This document shows positions 1 to 8,465 of a stretch of DNA of 64,000 nucleotides, piece by piece. Position numbers and translations under genes: made by a program. The DNA lies in contig CAWJKP010000004.1 of the NCBI GenBank assembly GCA_963843465.1, positions 496,001 to 560,000 on the forward strand, read 5' to 3'. The DNA comes from CAWJKP01 sp963843465. GTDB taxonomy: Bacteria > Planctomycetota > Planctomycetia > Pirellulales > Thermoguttaceae. Below the pieces are notes generated by a model. The model made no database searches and had not been told where the DNA came from. It was given only the letters and a program-made list of their open reading frames with translations. Each line of letters begins with the position of its first letter. Positions within the stretch are counted from its first letter, which is position 1.

Positions 1-405
1 ACCTGGCTCCACCTCTTCTACGACCACGGCAGTCACGATCGGGGCCGCGCGCTTCTCGGCGGCGGGAACCAGCAATTGCTGACGATACTCCTGCAATCGG
101 TACAACAGGCGATCCACCACCCGTGGCTTCAGCGTACCTTTCTCACGGAATCGCCACAATTGGCGCAGGACCGCCTCCAGGTCGCTCAATTCCCGGGCCT
201 TGGGGGTTGCGAGATCCTTGCCGCACCAGTCGCAACGGTCGTAGCCGGCCGGAGTCAACCGCCCGCAGAAGGCACACGTTTGGCCCGGTTTCTTGCGGCC
301 GGCGCCGAAGATCGCGGCCAGCAGTGCCCAGATGCCGTGGCCGACGAGCGTGACGATCGTCAGCACGATAGCAATCACCAGCAGCACGGCCGGGAGATCC
401 CACAT
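1..405 (-). CDS. Membrane-anchored zinc-ribbon protein, C-terminus beyond window
   Basis: Only the N-terminal ~135 residues are inside the window; the frame is open to base 1. Translating the minus strand from ATG at 405 gives a hydrophobic helix (about residues 4-32, WDLPAVLLVIAIVL onward), then a zinc-ribbon pair CAFC...CDWC (about residues 45-63), then a charged helical stretch rich in Arg, Leu and Gln. Two CxxC knuckles 13 residues apart are typical of small zinc ribbons. Planctomycete membrane proteins often have this layout ahead of a large multi-TM region, but that part is off the window. The published-style longer frames on either strand here are shadows. Function unknown; it lies downstream of nusB on the same strand, separated by 166 bp, so probably not in the same operon. 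Confidence 0.6.
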   Translation of the reverse strand, partial: MWDLPAVLLVIAIVLTIVTLVGHGIWALLAAIFGAGRKKPGQTCAFCGRLTPAGYDRCDWCGKDLATPKARELSDLEAVLRQLWRFREKGTLKPRVVDRLLYRLQEYRQQLLVPAAEKRAAPIVTAVVVEEVEPG

Positions 406-571
406 GATCCGAATCTCAAAGCGTTAGGGGTTGTATCTCCCCAAGTATAGGACTTCCGCGCGGCAGCGGAACTAGCTACTCAAGAATAAGGGCTCGCCCG
501 CGGCCGGCATATAACGGAGGGGCTGAGACCAAGACCAGGGCGTATTTCGTCAGCGTGGCGGAGGGGCAGTT

Positions 572-985
572 TCAAGAGGAGGAACGATCCGCCGATCGCA
601 TCAGGCGGTCGAGAATCCCGTTGACGAACTGAGCCGACTGGCCGCTGCCGTAGCGCTTGGCCAGCTCGATCGCTTCATTGATCGCCACCGGGGCCGGAGT
701 CGTGGTGTGCAAGAGCTCGTAGGCGCCCATGCGGAGCACATTGCGATCGGTGACCGCCATGCGGGTCACGGTCCAGTGCTCGGCCGTCGCCTCGATCAAG
801 CGGTCCAAATCGTCCCGATGACGCCGCACGCCGGCCACCAGATCGCGGGCAAATGCCGTCAGCTCCGCGGTACCCAGACGCCGCTGGATCAGCCCGTCGC
901 CGATCGCCGGGTTATTGCGGGGATTCAGGTCGTCCTGGTAGAGCACCTGGAGAGCCACTTCACGCGCTCGGCTGCGTCGGGTCAT
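572..985 (-). CDS. nusB: Transcription antitermination factor NusB
   Basis: 137 residues, the usual NusB length. NusB binds boxA RNA with NusE (S10) in rRNA antitermination complexes. The N-terminus MTRRSRAREVALQVLYQ and the C-terminal segment NEAIELAKRYGS...FVNGILDRL are classical NusB signatures (helical bundle, RNA-binding basic N-terminus). The start is the ATG at 985, whose first bases overlap the ribH stop (ATGA), so the two genes are translationally coupled. A longer in-frame extension to 1333 lies inside ribH and is a shadow. The ribH-nusB pair is a common bacterial arrangement. Confidence 0.95.
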   Translation of the reverse strand: MTRRSRAREVALQVLYQDDLNPRNNPAIGDGLIQRRLGTAELTAFARDLVAGVRRHRDDLDRLIEATAEHWTVTRMAVTDRNVLRMGAYELLHTTTPAPVAINEAIELAKRYGSGQSAQFVNGILDRLMRSADRSSS

Positions 986-1488
986 TTGGGCAGCTTGGCC
1001 ATCAGGCTGACCATCTCCAAGGCGGCCTCGGCGCACTCGCTGCCCTTGTTGCCGATGCGGCTGTCGGGCCGGTCCTTGCCGCGGGTGCCGGCCTGGCCGC
1101 CGGACCGCGCGACGGCCTGCTCCAGAGTATTGCAAGTGAGCACGCCGAAGAGCGCGGGCACTCCGGTCCGCACGCCGATCTCGGCCAGCGCGATGCTCAC
1201 GGCGCGGTTGATGTGCTGGTCGTGCGTGGTTTCGCCGCGGATCACGGCCCCCAGGCAGAGCACGGCCAGGTAGCGGCCCGAGGCCGCCAGGCGGGCGGCG
1301 GCGGTGGGGATCTCGAAGGCCCCGGGGACCCAAGCCACGTCGATGTCTTCGGAGAGCACGCCGTGCTTGGTGAGCGTTTCCAGCGCCCCGTCCAGCAACC
1401 GCGAGGTGATCGACTCGTTGAACCGCGCCACGACGATCGCAAAGCGTCCCCCGGCCGATGCCACGATGCCTTGAAAAGTGTTGACCAT
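982..1488 (-). CDS. ribH: 6,7-dimethyl-8-ribityllumazine synthase
   Basis: 168 residues. Condenses 5-amino-6-ribitylamino-uracil with 3,4-dihydroxy-2-butanone 4-phosphate in the penultimate step of riboflavin synthesis; the family forms icosahedral capsids or pentamers in the cytosol. Seen: VARFNESIT near the N-terminus (substrate aromatic and Asn), PGAFEIP (about residue 55), GAVIRGETTHD with the catalytic His (about residue 90), and FGVLTC. Its stop overlaps the nusB start by 4 bp. Slightly longer than the ~155-residue norm because of a polar C-terminal insertion (GGQAGTRGKDRPDSRIG). First gene of a ribH-nusB unit; the DUF4838 gene ends 22 bp upstream. Confidence 0.96.
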   Translation of the reverse strand: MVNTFQGIVASAGGRFAIVVARFNESITSRLLDGALETLTKHGVLSEDIDVAWVPGAFEIPTAAARLAASGRYLAVLCLGAVIRGETTHDQHINRAVSIALAEIGVRTGVPALFGVLTCNTLEQAVARSGGQAGTRGKDRPDSRIGNKGSECAEAALEMVSLMAKLPK

Positions 1489-1510
1489 CGCCTATTGTCT
1501 CTTGGGCCCT

Positions 1511-3316
1511 CTAGTATTTGCCTGCGGCCGGCGGCGGCAGGTGCCGCTTTTTCAACCAGTCTGCGATGACCTGTTTCCCGCCTTTCTGGGCCTTCTCCGC
1601 AGCGCCGCTAACCTCGCCAAGCTCGGTGGCAAGAGCGGCTTTGCCCTGCTCCGTGTCTCCCGCAAGCTTGGCCAGCAGTTCACACCGGTGTTTGATAAGC
1701 TCGGTTGCTTCAGGAGTCAGCGTGAAGGAGTCAGGATGCGCCATCCAGTCCAGCACCAGGAGCTTCATCTCGTTGGTTTCTCCGGCGCGCTCCAGACATC
1801 CCAGTGCCTTGTCGGCGAACTCTTTCGAGTAGAAGGTGAGCACGTGCGGGTAAGGCCGGCCGTCCATGGGGTCGCCGGCCTTGAGCGTGTCCTGGTACCG
1901 TTGGTGGCACAGCGCCAGGTAGTCGAGCATGGCTCGGGCCTTCTCCGCCGGGTTGTAGTGGAACATGACGTACTCGCGGGCGATCGCCTGCGCATCCAGG
2001 TTCGGGTCCCACATCAGCTTGGTGTAAACGTATTGCCACAAGCCGGCTAAGGTCGCCGGTTGGCCATAGGTGAAATAGACCGCGCGGACGTGGTGCTTCA
2101 GGTAAGCCCGGCACATGCCTTGCAGAAAGTCAACCAGGGCTGGATAGTACACTCCGCTGGAATACGTGCAGACGCCGACGCGGGCCGGGGCGACCCTGTT
2201 CCAGCGTTCCAACGAGTCGAACTCCTTCCGCATCGCCGTCTGGTCGTGGTCGAAACAGACGCGTCCCGCAAAGGTTACAGCCTTCATGATGTATACGTTC
2301 TTCTCCGGGACAATCTTGATCGGCGGTTCATCAGTGCCGCTGTAGGCGAACGTGACGACAATCTTGTCGGGGTATTTCTCGCCAATCGCGCGGGCCAAGG
2401 GATTGACCCAGTGCAGCAGGCGGTCGGCATACTGGCCGGGCCTGGTGTCCAGCTTGGCGCACTCGGGGCACGCGCACCAGAACGGGTTATCGCCGTAGGT
2501 GATGGGGAAGAAGGCACAGTCGGGCTGCATTTTCACCCAGTTCAGCGCTCGCTCCAGGGAGATCTTCGTTACGTCCGGGTTGGACAGGCACAGCGGGGTA
2601 CGGTGATACGTGAAGGCATCCTTGCCGATTCGCTTTCCGTTCTTCATCATGGCGTAGTATTCAGGATGCTGGTCGTAATACAAGTCCTTGGGGACAAGGT
2701 AGCCGGCGGAATGGTCGATCCACTGGTCGGTCGCGGCGGTTACATCCGCCTTCAAGGCATGGCTCGCCTGCGCCCACTCACCCAACGCGTGCGATACGGT
2801 TGAGCGGAAGATCAGGGCCGGCTTGTCGGCGACGTTCAGCGTTGGGATTTTCCTGTTGGCAGGCTTGAAAGCGACCACAGCGGGACCGTCGTAGAAGCGA
2901 ATGCCCAGCCTCTCGAGGAACGCTTCTACGCCGTAGCAGGTGCATGCATCCGTGTTGCCGGCAATGGCGATCTTGCCGCCGGCCGTCTTGATGACGTAAC
3001 CCCCGATCGCAACCTCCTTCAGGTCCGCGGGGGTGATGATCTTCGACTGGAGGGCCGCTTTCTTTCCCAGAATGATCGTGGAACGGTCGGCGTTATTAGC
3101 CGACGCGAGCACCACGCCGTACAGTAACTTGATCCCGGACTGCAGTTGGTTGAGCGACTTCTGCTGCGTACCGGAAACAGGCGCGACAAGATAGATTCCC
3201 TGGAGATCGTCTACCTTGATTCCTTCGGCCCCTGCGACGCCCCCATCAAGCGCACATAAGCCTGCAACGATGGCCGTGCCAACGTGCCAGGTGCGACCAG
3301 ACAAAACGTTCCACAT
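1511..3316 (-). CDS. Secreted DUF4838 (glycoside-hydrolase-like) protein
   Basis: 601 residues from ATG 3316, chosen because a strong GGAGG-type ribosome site sits just upstream and because the protein then begins with a signal peptide (WHVGTAIVAGLCALDGGVAGAEG). Frames extending to 3382 run into a repeat. N-terminal alpha/beta domain (about 35-190) resembles the N-domain of GH67/GH84-like hydrolases; the remainder matches DUF4838, with ITYGDNPFWCACPEC and FAYSGTDEPP stretches I associate with that family. DUF4838 proteins occur in planctomycete and Bacteroidota polysaccharide-degradation gene sets, and a catalytic mechanism has not been shown to my knowledge. Probably periplasmic or exported; no sugar-cluster neighbours here. 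Confidence 0.8.
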   Translation of the reverse strand: MWNVLSGRTWHVGTAIVAGLCALDGGVAGAEGIKVDDLQGIYLVAPVSGTQQKSLNQLQSGIKLLYGVVLASANNADRSTIILGKKAALQSKIITPADLKEVAIGGYVIKTAGGKIAIAGNTDACTCYGVEAFLERLGIRFYDGPAVVAFKPANRKIPTLNVADKPALIFRSTVSHALGEWAQASHALKADVTAATDQWIDHSAGYLVPKDLYYDQHPEYYAMMKNGKRIGKDAFTYHRTPLCLSNPDVTKISLERALNWVKMQPDCAFFPITYGDNPFWCACPECAKLDTRPGQYADRLLHWVNPLARAIGEKYPDKIVVTFAYSGTDEPPIKIVPEKNVYIMKAVTFAGRVCFDHDQTAMRKEFDSLERWNRVAPARVGVCTYSSGVYYPALVDFLQGMCRAYLKHHVRAVYFTYGQPATLAGLWQYVYTKLMWDPNLDAQAIAREYVMFHYNPAEKARAMLDYLALCHQRYQDTLKAGDPMDGRPYPHVLTFYSKEFADKALGCLERAGETNEMKLLVLDWMAHPDSFTLTPEATELIKHRCELLAKLAGDTEQGKAALATELGEVSGAAEKAQKGGKQVIADWLKKRHLPPPAAGKY

Positions 3317-3361
3317 AACCTGCCTCCTCCTCTGACAGCCAACTTCCGGCCCCGGGAAGAA

Positions 3362-3394
3362 AGCGGCGACAAGTCGCCGCACTCCAAAACTTCG
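3362..3394. repeat. Palindromic repeat, family R3 (GCGGCGACAAGTCGCCGC type)
   Basis: A near-perfect palindrome (CGGCGACAAGTCGCCG core) followed by CACTCCAAAACTTCG lies between the rho stop and the DUF4838 start. The same unit with the same flank occurs at 30975-31001 (inverted) and 31077-31110. It overlaps the upstream end of an over-long DUF4838 frame, which is another reason to prefer the start at 3316. Confidence 0.75.
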
Positions 3395-3400
3395 CCTGGT

Positions 3401-4924
3401 CTAGGTCTGACGCATGTTCATCGCCATGAGGAACTCGGCGTTGGTCTTGGTCTTGCTCAGCCGGGTGACGAGGAACTCCATGGCGTCGGGCGGGTTCATC
3501 TCGTTGAGCACCCGCCGCAGCACACAGACCCGGCGGTGCTCCTCGGGGTCCATCAGCATTTCTTCCTTGCGGGTGCCGCTGCGGTTGATGTCGATCGCCG
3601 GCCAGACGCGCTTGTCGACCAGCCGGCGGTCCAAGACGATCTCCAGGTTGCCGGTGCCCTTGAACTCCTCGAAGATCACCTCGTCCATTTTGCTGCCGGT
3701 GTCGATCAGCGCCGTGGCGACGATCGTCAGCGAGCCGCCTTCCTCGACCTTGCGGGCGGCGCCGAAGAACCGCTTGGGCCGCTGCAGGGCGTTGGCGTCG
3801 ACGCCCCCGGAAAGGATCTTGCCGGAGTGCGGGCATTCGGAGTTCCAGGCTCTGGCCAGGCGGGTGATCGAGTCCAGGAAGATCATCACGTCCCGCCCGA
3901 ACTCCACCATCCGCTTGGCCTTCTCGATGACCATCTCCGAGACCTGGATGTGGCGGGCGGCCGGCTCGTCGAAAGTCGAGCTGATGACTTCGCAGTTCTT
4001 TCCCTTGACCTCCCGCTCCATGTCGGTGACTTCCTCGGGCCGCTCGTCGATCAGCAGCATGAAGACGTAGAGCTCGGGGTAGTTGGCCAGCGCGGCCTTG
4101 GCCATCTTCTGCATGAGGATCGTCTTGCCGGCCCGGGGCGGGCTGACGATCAGCCCCCGCTGCCCGAAGCCCACGGGCACGATCATGTCGACCACGCGGG
4201 TGTTGATGTCGGCGTCGGGGGCTTCCATCACGATCCGCTGGGTGGGGTGCAGCGGCGTGAGGTCGTCGAAGAAGACCTTCCGCGGCAGGCACGCCGGGTC
4301 TTCGTAGTTGATCGCCTCCACCCGCAACAGGGCGAAGTAGCGCTCGTTCTCCTTGGGCGGGCGGATCTGGCCGGAGACCGTGGCCCCCGTCCGCAGCCCG
4401 AAGCGGCGGATCTGGCTGGGCGAGACGTAAATGTCATCCGGGCAGGAAAGGTAGTGGTAGTCCGGGCTGCGGAGGAAGCCGAAGCCGTCGGGGAGGATCT
4501 CCAGCGTCCCCTCGCCGTACATCAGGCCGTTGAGCTTGACCCGCTCCTTGAGGATCTTGAAGATCAGGTCCTGCTTCTTCATCCCCGCGTAGTCGGCAAG
4601 GTTGTCCTTGCGGGCCTCGTCGATCAGCTCGGACATCGACATCCGCTGGAGCTCGGCGATGTGCGTGTCGCCGGATTGCTTGATCTGCTCGTAACGCTCG
4701 TCAACGTCGTCGTCGATCAGGTCGCCTTCGGCCAGCTCTTCGGCCAGCGAGAGCGGCTCGCGCTGGTCCGACTCGGGGTCCTGCTCCCGGTGGGCCAGGC
4801 GGCTGCGGGGGGAGAAGCCCGTGCGGCGGGCCCGCGGCGGATCTATCGGCTCCGGCGGCGGACTCAGCGGCTCCTGCGGCGGACCTAGCGGCTCCCGCGG
4901 CTCGGTCGGGTCTTCATCGGTCAT
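3401..4924 (-). CDS. rho: Transcription termination factor Rho
   Basis: 507 residues. Hexameric RNA-dependent ATPase that terminates transcription. Seen in order: a Pro/Arg/Glu-rich N-terminal extension (1-~70) typical of high-GC phyla; Rho N-terminal helix bundle (MSMSELIDEARKDNL); the OB-fold RNA-binding domain with GFGFLRSPDYHYL; PPRAGKT P-loop (about residue 265); DERPEEVTDM; FLDSITRLARAWN Walker B region; and the C-terminal LLSKTKTNAEF-like motif (TRLSKTKTNAEFL). ATG 4924 is preceded by AGGAG at a suitable distance. coaE lies 152 bp upstream on the same strand. Confidence 0.98.
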   Translation of the reverse strand: MTDEDPTEPREPLGPPQEPLSPPPEPIDPPRARRTGFSPRSRLAHREQDPESDQREPLSLAEELAEGDLIDDDVDERYEQIKQSGDTHIAELQRMSMSELIDEARKDNLADYAGMKKQDLIFKILKERVKLNGLMYGEGTLEILPDGFGFLRSPDYHYLSCPDDIYVSPSQIRRFGLRTGATVSGQIRPPKENERYFALLRVEAINYEDPACLPRKVFFDDLTPLHPTQRIVMEAPDADINTRVVDMIVPVGFGQRGLIVSPPRAGKTILMQKMAKAALANYPELYVFMLLIDERPEEVTDMEREVKGKNCEVISSTFDEPAARHIQVSEMVIEKAKRMVEFGRDVMIFLDSITRLARAWNSECPHSGKILSGGVDANALQRPKRFFGAARKVEEGGSLTIVATALIDTGSKMDEVIFEEFKGTGNLEIVLDRRLVDKRVWPAIDINRSGTRKEEMLMDPEEHRRVCVLRRVLNEMNPPDAMEFLVTRLSKTKTNAEFLMAMNMRQT

Positions 4925-5076
4925 GCGTAGATGCTCCTGAGAAGTTCTCGGGCCTCGGCACGGAAGGCCGCGGCGGCGGGTTCAAAATCGGCCACTGACG
5001 ATCGTCGAAGAACGGGAAATGGGAAACAGGTGAGTGCGCAGGAAGGGTCTTCGAGACGGGTGACTAGTGCTGAGCA

Positions 5077-5676
5077 TTAGCCGACGAGGGAGCGCCACAG
5101 TCGCTGGACTTGATCTCGGGTCTGTTCCGGCGAACCCGAGTTGTCCACCACCGCGTCGGCTCGCCCGCGTTTGGACTCCAAGAATTCCTGGACGCTCTCA
5201 CGAACGGCAAACTCCTTTTCGCTCCAACCGCGGGCCAACGCCCGCTGGAGCCGCAGCTCCCGCGGGGCGTCGACAAATATCAGCTTACCACAAAACTTAT
5301 CCCAACCGGCCTCCAAAAGCAACGGCGCATCCAAAATCGCCGCCACGGTTCCGGCCTCCGACAGCCGCCGCGCCTGGCGGTCCAGCAGCCGGCCGATCTC
5401 CGGATGGGTTAGTTCTTCCAGGTATTTCCGTTGCCGCGGCCCCTCCGGTGGAGGGGCAAATACGAGGCGGGCCAGCCGCTTGCGATCGATGCGACCGTCC
5501 GCGGCGAAAATCTCCTCGCCCCATCGCTGCCGGGCAGCCGCCGCAATCGCCGGCATCCGCAAGACTTCGTGCCCGGCACTGTCGGCATCCAGCACTCCCG
5601 CCCCCAAGCGGGCCAACTCGCCGCTCACCAGGCTCTTACCGCTCGCCACGCCTCCAAGGATGCCGATCACCAACAT
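5077..5676 (-). CDS. coaE: Dephospho-CoA kinase
   Basis: 199 residues. Phosphorylates the 3' hydroxyl of dephospho-CoA, the last step of CoA synthesis. N-terminal P-loop GILGGVASGKS (residues 5-15), then DADSAGHEVL, LTHPEIG, ILDAPLLLEAGWD and VDAPRELRLQR, all in the order expected of CoaE (P-loop, CoA-binding, LID). Normal family length. Start ATG 5676 has only a weak GGA upstream. Co-directional with rho, 152 bp apart; coaE-rho adjacency is frequent in planctomycetes as I recall it, but a shared transcript is inference. Confidence 0.96.
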   Translation of the reverse strand: MLVIGILGGVASGKSLVSGELARLGAGVLDADSAGHEVLRMPAIAAAARQRWGEEIFAADGRIDRKRLARLVFAPPPEGPRQRKYLEELTHPEIGRLLDRQARRLSEAGTVAAILDAPLLLEAGWDKFCGKLIFVDAPRELRLQRALARGWSEKEFAVRESVQEFLESKRGRADAVVDNSGSPEQTRDQVQRLWRSLVG

Positions 5677-5787
5677 CTTGCGTTTCCACGGTACGTCCCG
5701 CCTGCCGGGCGGGACTTGTGCGTTTTGGGTTCGTGATGGTCCCTCCTACAGAGGGAGTATGGTCGGCAGCCAGGTAGGTAATACTTC

Positions 5788-5825
5788 AGCATAACACCAT
5801 ATACTATAAGATGTTATGTTATGCT
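5788..5825. promoter_or_regulatory. AT-rich inverted repeat AGCATAACA...TGTTATGCT
   Basis: A 9-bp perfect inverted repeat (5788-5796 and 5817-5825) with an AT-rich loop lies between the membrane-protein gene end (5884) and the coaE start (5676). It could be a terminator for the upstream gene or an operator for coaE. The same half-site, GTTATGC/GCATAAC, forms a tight palindrome at 31150-31167 ahead of the DUF4432 gene. Confidence 0.4.
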
Positions 5826-5883
5826 ATCCTAGACCGCCTCACCCTGACACCCCGACGGAGGTGGAGGTTGATAATCAGGCCGC

Positions 5884-7284
5884 TCAGAACCCGTGGAGCC
5901 AGCCCATGTAATGAAGATAGTTCAACAGCCAGGGGTGGGTCCAGGGGTTCCAGGTGGGATAACTGGCCGAGAGCACGGACACGCCCAACATCAGCCAGGC
6001 CAGCCCACGCAGCCCGCAACGGGCGGCCATCGCATCCAACGCCGGGAGCATGGCCACCAGCCACATCGGCGTGAACCAGAACATCCATCGCAGCCCGCTG
6101 GTCATGCCCCCGTAGTTGCGGTCGCTCTTCCCCAGGTAGAAGAGATAGAACAGCAAGCAGACCAACGAGACGGCGGCGATCAAGAGGGCCAACTCCCGCA
6201 TTCGCCGCTGGGCCGGCCTTGCCAGCCAGATGCCAAGCCCGACGACGCTCAGGATCCAGATGGGCGTCAGCGAGAAGATCCCATGATGGCCCACCAGGCA
6301 ATGGAGGGCATAGACGGCCTTGGACGCCTCGCCCCGGTCGATGCCCACGGGATTCTGCCAGTAACCGGGCCGGCCTTTCTCGTCCCTGTAGGCATACCAG
6401 TTGTCGGCCGGGTCCGTTGGGCTGCGGTGCATGTACGCCGGCCGCAGGCTATGGAAGGCGATCCAGTTGGTGCCGAAGAACCCGGCCGCAACCAGAACAG
6501 CAGCGGGCACAAAGGCCAGCAGGGTCCTCGCCGGCGATTTCCACAGGGCGACCGCGGACAATGCCGCAAGCAGCGACAGGGCCGGCAGCTCGTCGGCCAC
6601 GGTCAGGGCCGCGAACAGCCCGGCCAGGAAGAAGTATCGCCAGCGCCTCTGGCCGTCGAACCAGATGCGGATCACCGCGTAGATCGCGATTGCCGCCGAG
6701 ACGGCCCCCGGCACGTGGTTGTTCAGCGTCACGGCGAAGGTCGTGAGGAAGGTGCCGAAACAGGCCGCCGCCATGACGAACAACCGGCTCCAGTCGCTTT
6801 TTCCAAACCGCTCGGCCAGCCGGGACAAGAGCACGAAGTAGATCACCAGCGGCAGCACGTTGAACAGCACCAACAACAGCCGCACGGTGGCATAAGTCTG
6901 TCGCCCGAGACTCCAGCCGGCCAGGCGATAGACCAGCCAGTAGACGCCGCCTTGCAGCGTGGGCAGAAGCGTGGGCTTGCTGGAGTAGTAATGGCCGCCG
7001 TGCTTGACCTTGTCGATCGTGTCCCAGCAGCGGTCCCCGATCACCTTGTCGATCGCGTAGGGCGCCCCCGGCACCCGCATCGGCGGCTCGACGAGGGCCC
7101 GCAGCGTGCACCAGCGGCTGCGGTCGTTGGCGCTGAGGAACGGGCGCCGCTGCCGCTCCGTGCCCAGGCGATCGACCGTGTCCACGGCCAGGATCCGGCC
7201 GAGCATCGCCCCCGTGCTGACGACGATCAGGAGCAGGTAAACGGTCTGCCGCAGCGCGGCGTGGGGATCGGCAACTTGGCTCAT
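5884..7284 (-). CDS. Polytopic membrane protein, GT-C-like
   Basis: 466 residues with an N-terminal TM helix (VYLLLIVVSTGAMLGRIL), a luminal-type loop rich in Trp/Tyr/Asp (PFLSANDRSRWCTLRALV, DKVKHGGHYYSSKP), and then about nine further hydrophobic helices. The large first extracytoplasmic loop with acidic residues followed by many TMs resembles GT-C glycosyltransferases or planctomycete hypothetical membrane proteins; I see no decisive catalytic motif. GAGGGA precedes ATG 7284. It ends a minus-strand set containing a GT2 polyprenol-phosphate glycosyltransferase and a flippase-like protein, which supports a role in lipid-linked sugar transfer, but a 7311-7488 repeat separates it from them. 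Confidence 0.65.
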   Translation of the reverse strand: MSQVADPHAALRQTVYLLLIVVSTGAMLGRILAVDTVDRLGTERQRRPFLSANDRSRWCTLRALVEPPMRVPGAPYAIDKVIGDRCWDTIDKVKHGGHYYSSKPTLLPTLQGGVYWLVYRLAGWSLGRQTYATVRLLLVLFNVLPLVIYFVLLSRLAERFGKSDWSRLFVMAAACFGTFLTTFAVTLNNHVPGAVSAAIAIYAVIRIWFDGQRRWRYFFLAGLFAALTVADELPALSLLAALSAVALWKSPARTLLAFVPAAVLVAAGFFGTNWIAFHSLRPAYMHRSPTDPADNWYAYRDEKGRPGYWQNPVGIDRGEASKAVYALHCLVGHHGIFSLTPIWILSVVGLGIWLARPAQRRMRELALLIAAVSLVCLLFYLFYLGKSDRNYGGMTSGLRWMFWFTPMWLVAMLPALDAMAARCGLRGLAWLMLGVSVLSASYPTWNPWTHPWLLNYLHYMGWLHGF

Positions 7285-7310
7285 GCGTCCCTCGATTCGT
7301 TAACGACGAT

Positions 7311-7488
7311 TAGGGTGGGACAAGCTCGCCCAAGCGATGCCGGCCCACCAAGGGAGAGTGGCTAGTGGTCGGTGGCCAGTGACTAGAAAGGTAAGGCGCT
7401 GCAAGTTCTGACCACTGACCACTGACCACCGACCACTAACCACTGCCGGTGGGCCGGCGGCCGCCACGGCGGCCTTGTCCCACCCTAC
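7311..7488. repeat. Composite inverted repeat, family R1 (GTAGGGTGGGACAAG...)
   Basis: Left arm 7311-7351 (TAGGGTGGGACAAGCTCG then GCCGGCCCACC) and right arm 7448-7488 (GGTGGGCCGGC...TTGTCCCACCCTAC) face each other. The middle holds GTGGTCAGTGG/CCACTGACCAC stretches that can also pair. The element at 10191-10377 has the same arms and the same middle (AAGGTAAGGCGCTGC...GTTCTGACCACTGA). The right arm supplies the TAG stop of the GT2 gene. Confidence 0.85.
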
Positions 7489-8465
7489 GATTGCTGGAAA
7501 GGCCCTTCTGGGGAAGACGCTTTATCGGCGCTGGCGGCGGGCGAAGGCGTTCGCGCCGCGATCGAGTAGCTCCTCATCTCCTGCCGCCGGCAGGCAACCA
7601 GAAGCTCGGCGACCAGTCCTATCGCCAGCAGCAAGCCGCCGAACACGAGCAGGCCCGTCGAGCCGATCATGGTCAGCACGGCGCCGCCCGCGTGGCCGGT
7701 CCGCCAGGCCGCCAAGGTCGCTATCAGCCCCAAGAGCCCCAGGAGGACCGAGCCCAGTCCGGCCGAGCCGAGCACGTGCTGCGGACGCTGCCCGTAACCG
7801 GTCACGAACTTCACGCTCAACAGGTCCAAGAGACCTTTGACGAACCGCGACAGGCCGTATTTCGAGCGGCCGAACTGCCGCGGGCGATGCCCGACGACCA
7901 GCTCGCCCACGCGGAACCCCCGGGCGGCGGCCAGCACCGGCACGAAGCGGTGCAATTCGCCATAGAGCACCAACTCGTCGAGCACCTCGCGGCGGTAGCA
8001 CTTCATGCCGCAGTTGTGGTCGTGCAGCACCACGCCAGTCAACCGGCTGACCATCCAATTGAAGACGCGGGAGGGAAGCACCTTGTGCCAGGGATCGTGA
8101 CGGACCTGCTTGTAACCGCTGACCACGTCCAGCCCGCGTCCGATCTCGGCCAAAAAGCGGGGAATCTCCCGGGGATCGTCCTGGAGGTCGGCATCGAGTG
8201 TCATCACCAGCTCGCCGCGGACCTCGGCGAAACCGGCAGCCAGTGCGGACGCTTTGCCGAAATTGCGGCGGAATTTCAGCCCCCGCACCCGGCCATCGGC
8301 AGCCGCCAGTCGCTGGATCCGCTCCCAGGAGGCATCCCGGGAGCCGTCGTCGACGAAGATCAGTTCGACCTCAAAGTCCCGGGCCTTGGCCGTCTCGTCC
8401 AACTCCCGATGGAGCGTCTCCAGGCTCTCCGCTTCGTTATAGACGGGGATCACGACCGAGAGCAT
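7485..8465 (-). CDS. GT2 family polyprenol-phosphate glycosyltransferase, membrane-anchored
   Basis: 326 residues. Starts with VVIPVYNEAESL, then FVDDGSRDASW, the DxD region LDADLQDDP, NCGMKCYRREVL and RPRQFGRSKYG, which together match the DPM1/GtrB branch of GT-A fold family 2: transfer of a hexose from a nucleotide sugar onto polyprenyl phosphate at the cytoplasmic face. Two C-terminal TM helices (about 230-300) fit the GtrB-type membrane tail. Start ATG 8465 lies inside the 3' end of the flippase-like gene (16-bp overlap), so both are one operon. The TAG stop comes from the end of an R1 repeat, so the natural C-terminus may have been altered by that insertion. Confidence 0.9.
   Translation of the reverse strand: MLSVVIPVYNEAESLETLHRELDETAKARDFEVELIFVDDGSRDASWERIQRLAAADGRVRGLKFRRNFGKASALAAGFAEVRGELVMTLDADLQDDPREIPRFLAEIGRGLDVVSGYKQVRHDPWHKVLPSRVFNWMVSRLTGVVLHDHNCGMKCYRREVLDELVLYGELHRFVPVLAAARGFRVGELVVGHRPRQFGRSKYGLSRFVKGLLDLLSVKFVTGYGQRPQHVLGSAGLGSVLLGLLGLIATLAAWRTGHAGGAVLTMIGSTGLLVFGGLLLAIGLVAELLVACRRQEMRSYSIAARTPSPAASADKASSPEGPFQQS

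Noticed and set aside
3284..4888. Plus-strand frame opposite rho
   Set aside because: Rho on the minus strand is unmistakable; the other frame has shadow composition.
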